Positions 15,482-16,657 of a DNA stretch of 16,657 nucleotides are shown piece by piece. The notes beneath the pieces were generated by a model. The model did not search any database. It had not been told where the DNA came from and was given only the letters and a program-made list of their open reading frames with translations. A program made the translations under genes and the position numbers. Origin of the DNA: Coprococcus sp. GTDB lineage: Bacteria > Bacillota > Clostridia > Lachnospirales > Lachnospiraceae. Position 1 is the first letter of the stretch; each line of letters begins with the position of its first letter. The DNA is taken from positions 1 through 16,657 of the forward strand of contig JAEDGN010000047.1 of the NCBI GenBank assembly GCA_016297495.1, in the 5' to 3' direction.

Positions 15482-15525
15482 AGTTGCTGATGAAACCGGC
15501 GTTCATTCCGGAGTGGAAAGGTCTG

Positions 15526-16560
15526 ATGAAAATGAAGAAAATTCATGGAGGAGATATTTACACAAACCATGTGAAAACAGATTTCTCTGTAAATGTGAAT
15601 CCTCTTGGTATACCGGAAGCAGTAGAAGCAGCTTTATATGAAGCAGTGGAGAACTGCAGTAAATATCCGGATATTTTTTCAGAAAAATTGAAGAGAGCGG
15701 TTAGCGGGATGCTTGCTGTGCCAAAGGAGTATTTACTTTTTGGAAATGGTGCATCGGAGCTTTTTATGGCGATTATTCATGGAATCAGACCGGAAAAAAC
15801 AGTGATTCCAGTTCCATCTTTTTACGGTTATGAGTATGCTGCCAGGGCCACAGACGGAGAAATCATATATTACGAAACAAAAGAAGAGAACGATTTTTGT
15901 CTGCAGGATGATTTCTTATCCGTGTTGAAAGAAGATGTTGATCTTTTGTTTTTAGCCAACCCCAATAATCCCACAGGAAGTCTGATGACCGGAGAAGCGT
16001 TAATCAATGTGCTTGAGTATTGCAAAAATAAGGGGATTTATGTAGTTCTCGATGAATGCTTTATAGAGTTCTGTGATAAGGAGTGTTCCATACTGCAGGA
16101 AATCGATATATTTCCGAATCTGATACTTGTCAGAGCATTTACGAAGATATTTGCGATTCCCGGAGTTCGTTTGGGATATTTGGTCTGCAGTGATTCGTTG
16201 TTATTAGAGAGAATTGACAGGCAATTACCGGAGTGGAATCTATCAGTTTTTGCACAGGCAGCAGGATATCAATGTGCCATGCAAACAGCATTTGTAGAAA
16301 AAACGGTTGCATATATTGAGAGCGAAAGACAATTTTTAGAGACTGGATTAAAACAGGCGGGCTATAAAGTGTTTCCGGGAAAAGCAAATTTTCTTCTGAT
16401 TTATTGTGGACAGCCATTGTATGACAGATTGTTAGAAAAAGGGATCCTGATTCGTAACTGTGAAAATTTCAGGGGATTGTCAAAGGGATTTTACAGAATT
16501 GCTGTAAAGAGCAGGAAAGAAAACGAGGCGTTATTAAGCGCGATTGGGGAATTAAAGTAG
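15526..16560 (+). CDS. PLP-dependent aminotransferase, CobD/HisC-like
   Basis: A class I/II fold PLP enzyme of 344 residues from ATG 15526. KIHGGDIYTNHVKTDFSVN and VNPLGIP at the N-terminus resemble threonine-phosphate decarboxylase CobD more than HisC. Other marks are LLFGNGASELF (cofactor phosphate contact), FLANPNNPTGS, VVLDECFIEF with the pyridine-binding Asp, and RAFTKIFAIPGVRLGYL with the Schiff-base Lys207. Family relatives either decarboxylate threonine phosphate (cobalamin side chain) or transaminate histidinol phosphate. No cobalamin or histidine genes are nearby, so the reaction is left open. The frame extends upstream to TTG 15484 and ATG 15490, but the promoter position and the normal MKKIHGG family start favour 15526 (or 15532). 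The gene looks more AT-rich than the Dlt-like region (22 G+C of 60 at 15901-15960 against 28 of 60 at 6721-6780). Confidence 0.88.
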   Translation: MKMKKIHGGDIYTNHVKTDFSVNVNPLGIPEAVEAALYEAVENCSKYPDIFSEKLKRAVSGMLAVPKEYLLFGNGASELFMAIIHGIRPEKTVIPVPSFYGYEYAARATDGEIIYYETKEENDFCLQDDFLSVLKEDVDLLFLANPNNPTGSLMTGEALINVLEYCKNKGIYVVLDECFIEFCDKECSILQEIDIFPNLILVRAFTKIFAIPGVRLGYLVCSDSLLLERIDRQLPEWNLSVFAQAAGYQCAMQTAFVEKTVAYIESERQFLETGLKQAGYKVFPGKANFLLIYCGQPLYDRLLEKGILIRNCENFRGLSKGFYRIAVKSRKENEALLSAIGELK

Positions 16561-16596
16561 AAGCGTTTATTTGGGATGGCCTTTTATTCTCTTTAC

Positions 16597-16605
16597 TGGT
16601 ATAAT
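16597..16605 (+). promoter_or_regulatory. Extended -10 promoter element near the window end
   Basis: TGGTATAAT is a perfect extended -10 (TG-N-TATAAT), 37 nt after the aminotransferase stop. No good -35 stands upstream. It probably serves a rightward gene starting beyond the window. No clear terminator for the aminotransferase was seen in the 97 nt after its stop. Confidence 0.42.
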
Positions 16606-16657
16606 AAAAGCACGGAACCAATGAGGATTGAGATCCTTCTGATAACGAATATATATA

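Noticed and set aside
1..16657. CRISPR arrays, tRNA or rRNA genes and intact insertion sequences
   Set aside because: I looked for regularly spaced repeats, tRNA-like cloverleafs and transposase frames and saw none apart from the transposase relic.

Overview
The window looks like a chromosomal segment from a low-to-mid GC Clostridia, most probably a Lachnospiraceae. The basis is the gene content (DHHW/DUF4358/MBOAT surface modules, a Gldg-type ABC exporter with DUF4340, an Rpn/PDDEXK transposase relic), strong AGGAGG ribosome sites and frequent TTG/GTG starts. This is inferred from family recollection, not from a database search.

Left part (1-3963, leftward): an operon read as SGNH hydrolase, DUF4358 protein, MBOAT O-acyltransferase and DHHW protein, the last cut by the window edge. 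It looks like a membrane/cell-surface polysaccharide O-acylation machine without its own carrier protein.

Middle (4197-8548, rightward and divergent from the first operon): a Dlt-like cassette in the order adenylation enzyme, acyl carrier protein, MBOAT, membrane-anchored SGNH/DltD-like protein. Activated acid would be loaded onto the carrier, passed through the MBOAT channel and transferred to a surface polymer with help from the SGNH protein. The adenylation enzyme has Ser where the amino-group-anchoring Asp of amino-acid adenylation domains is expected, so its substrate may not be D-alanine. The two divergent cassettes share a 233-bp control region (3964-4196) and are the most interesting part of the window.

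A perfect 25-bp-arm palindrome (8561-8617) closes the cassette. It is followed by a rightward three-gene ABC export operon (8757-13509): ATPase, fused GldF/GldG-type permease plus auxiliary domain, and a DUF4340 protein with acidic low-complexity inserts. A 15-bp hairpin lies just after it.

Right part (13590-16657): a relic of an Rpn/PDDEXK family transposase lies against the end of a leftward, membrane-anchored metallophosphoesterase. A divergent promoter pair then separates that gene from a rightward CobD/HisC-like PLP-dependent aminotransferase. A promoter-like extended -10 near 16600 suggests another gene begins just beyond the window.
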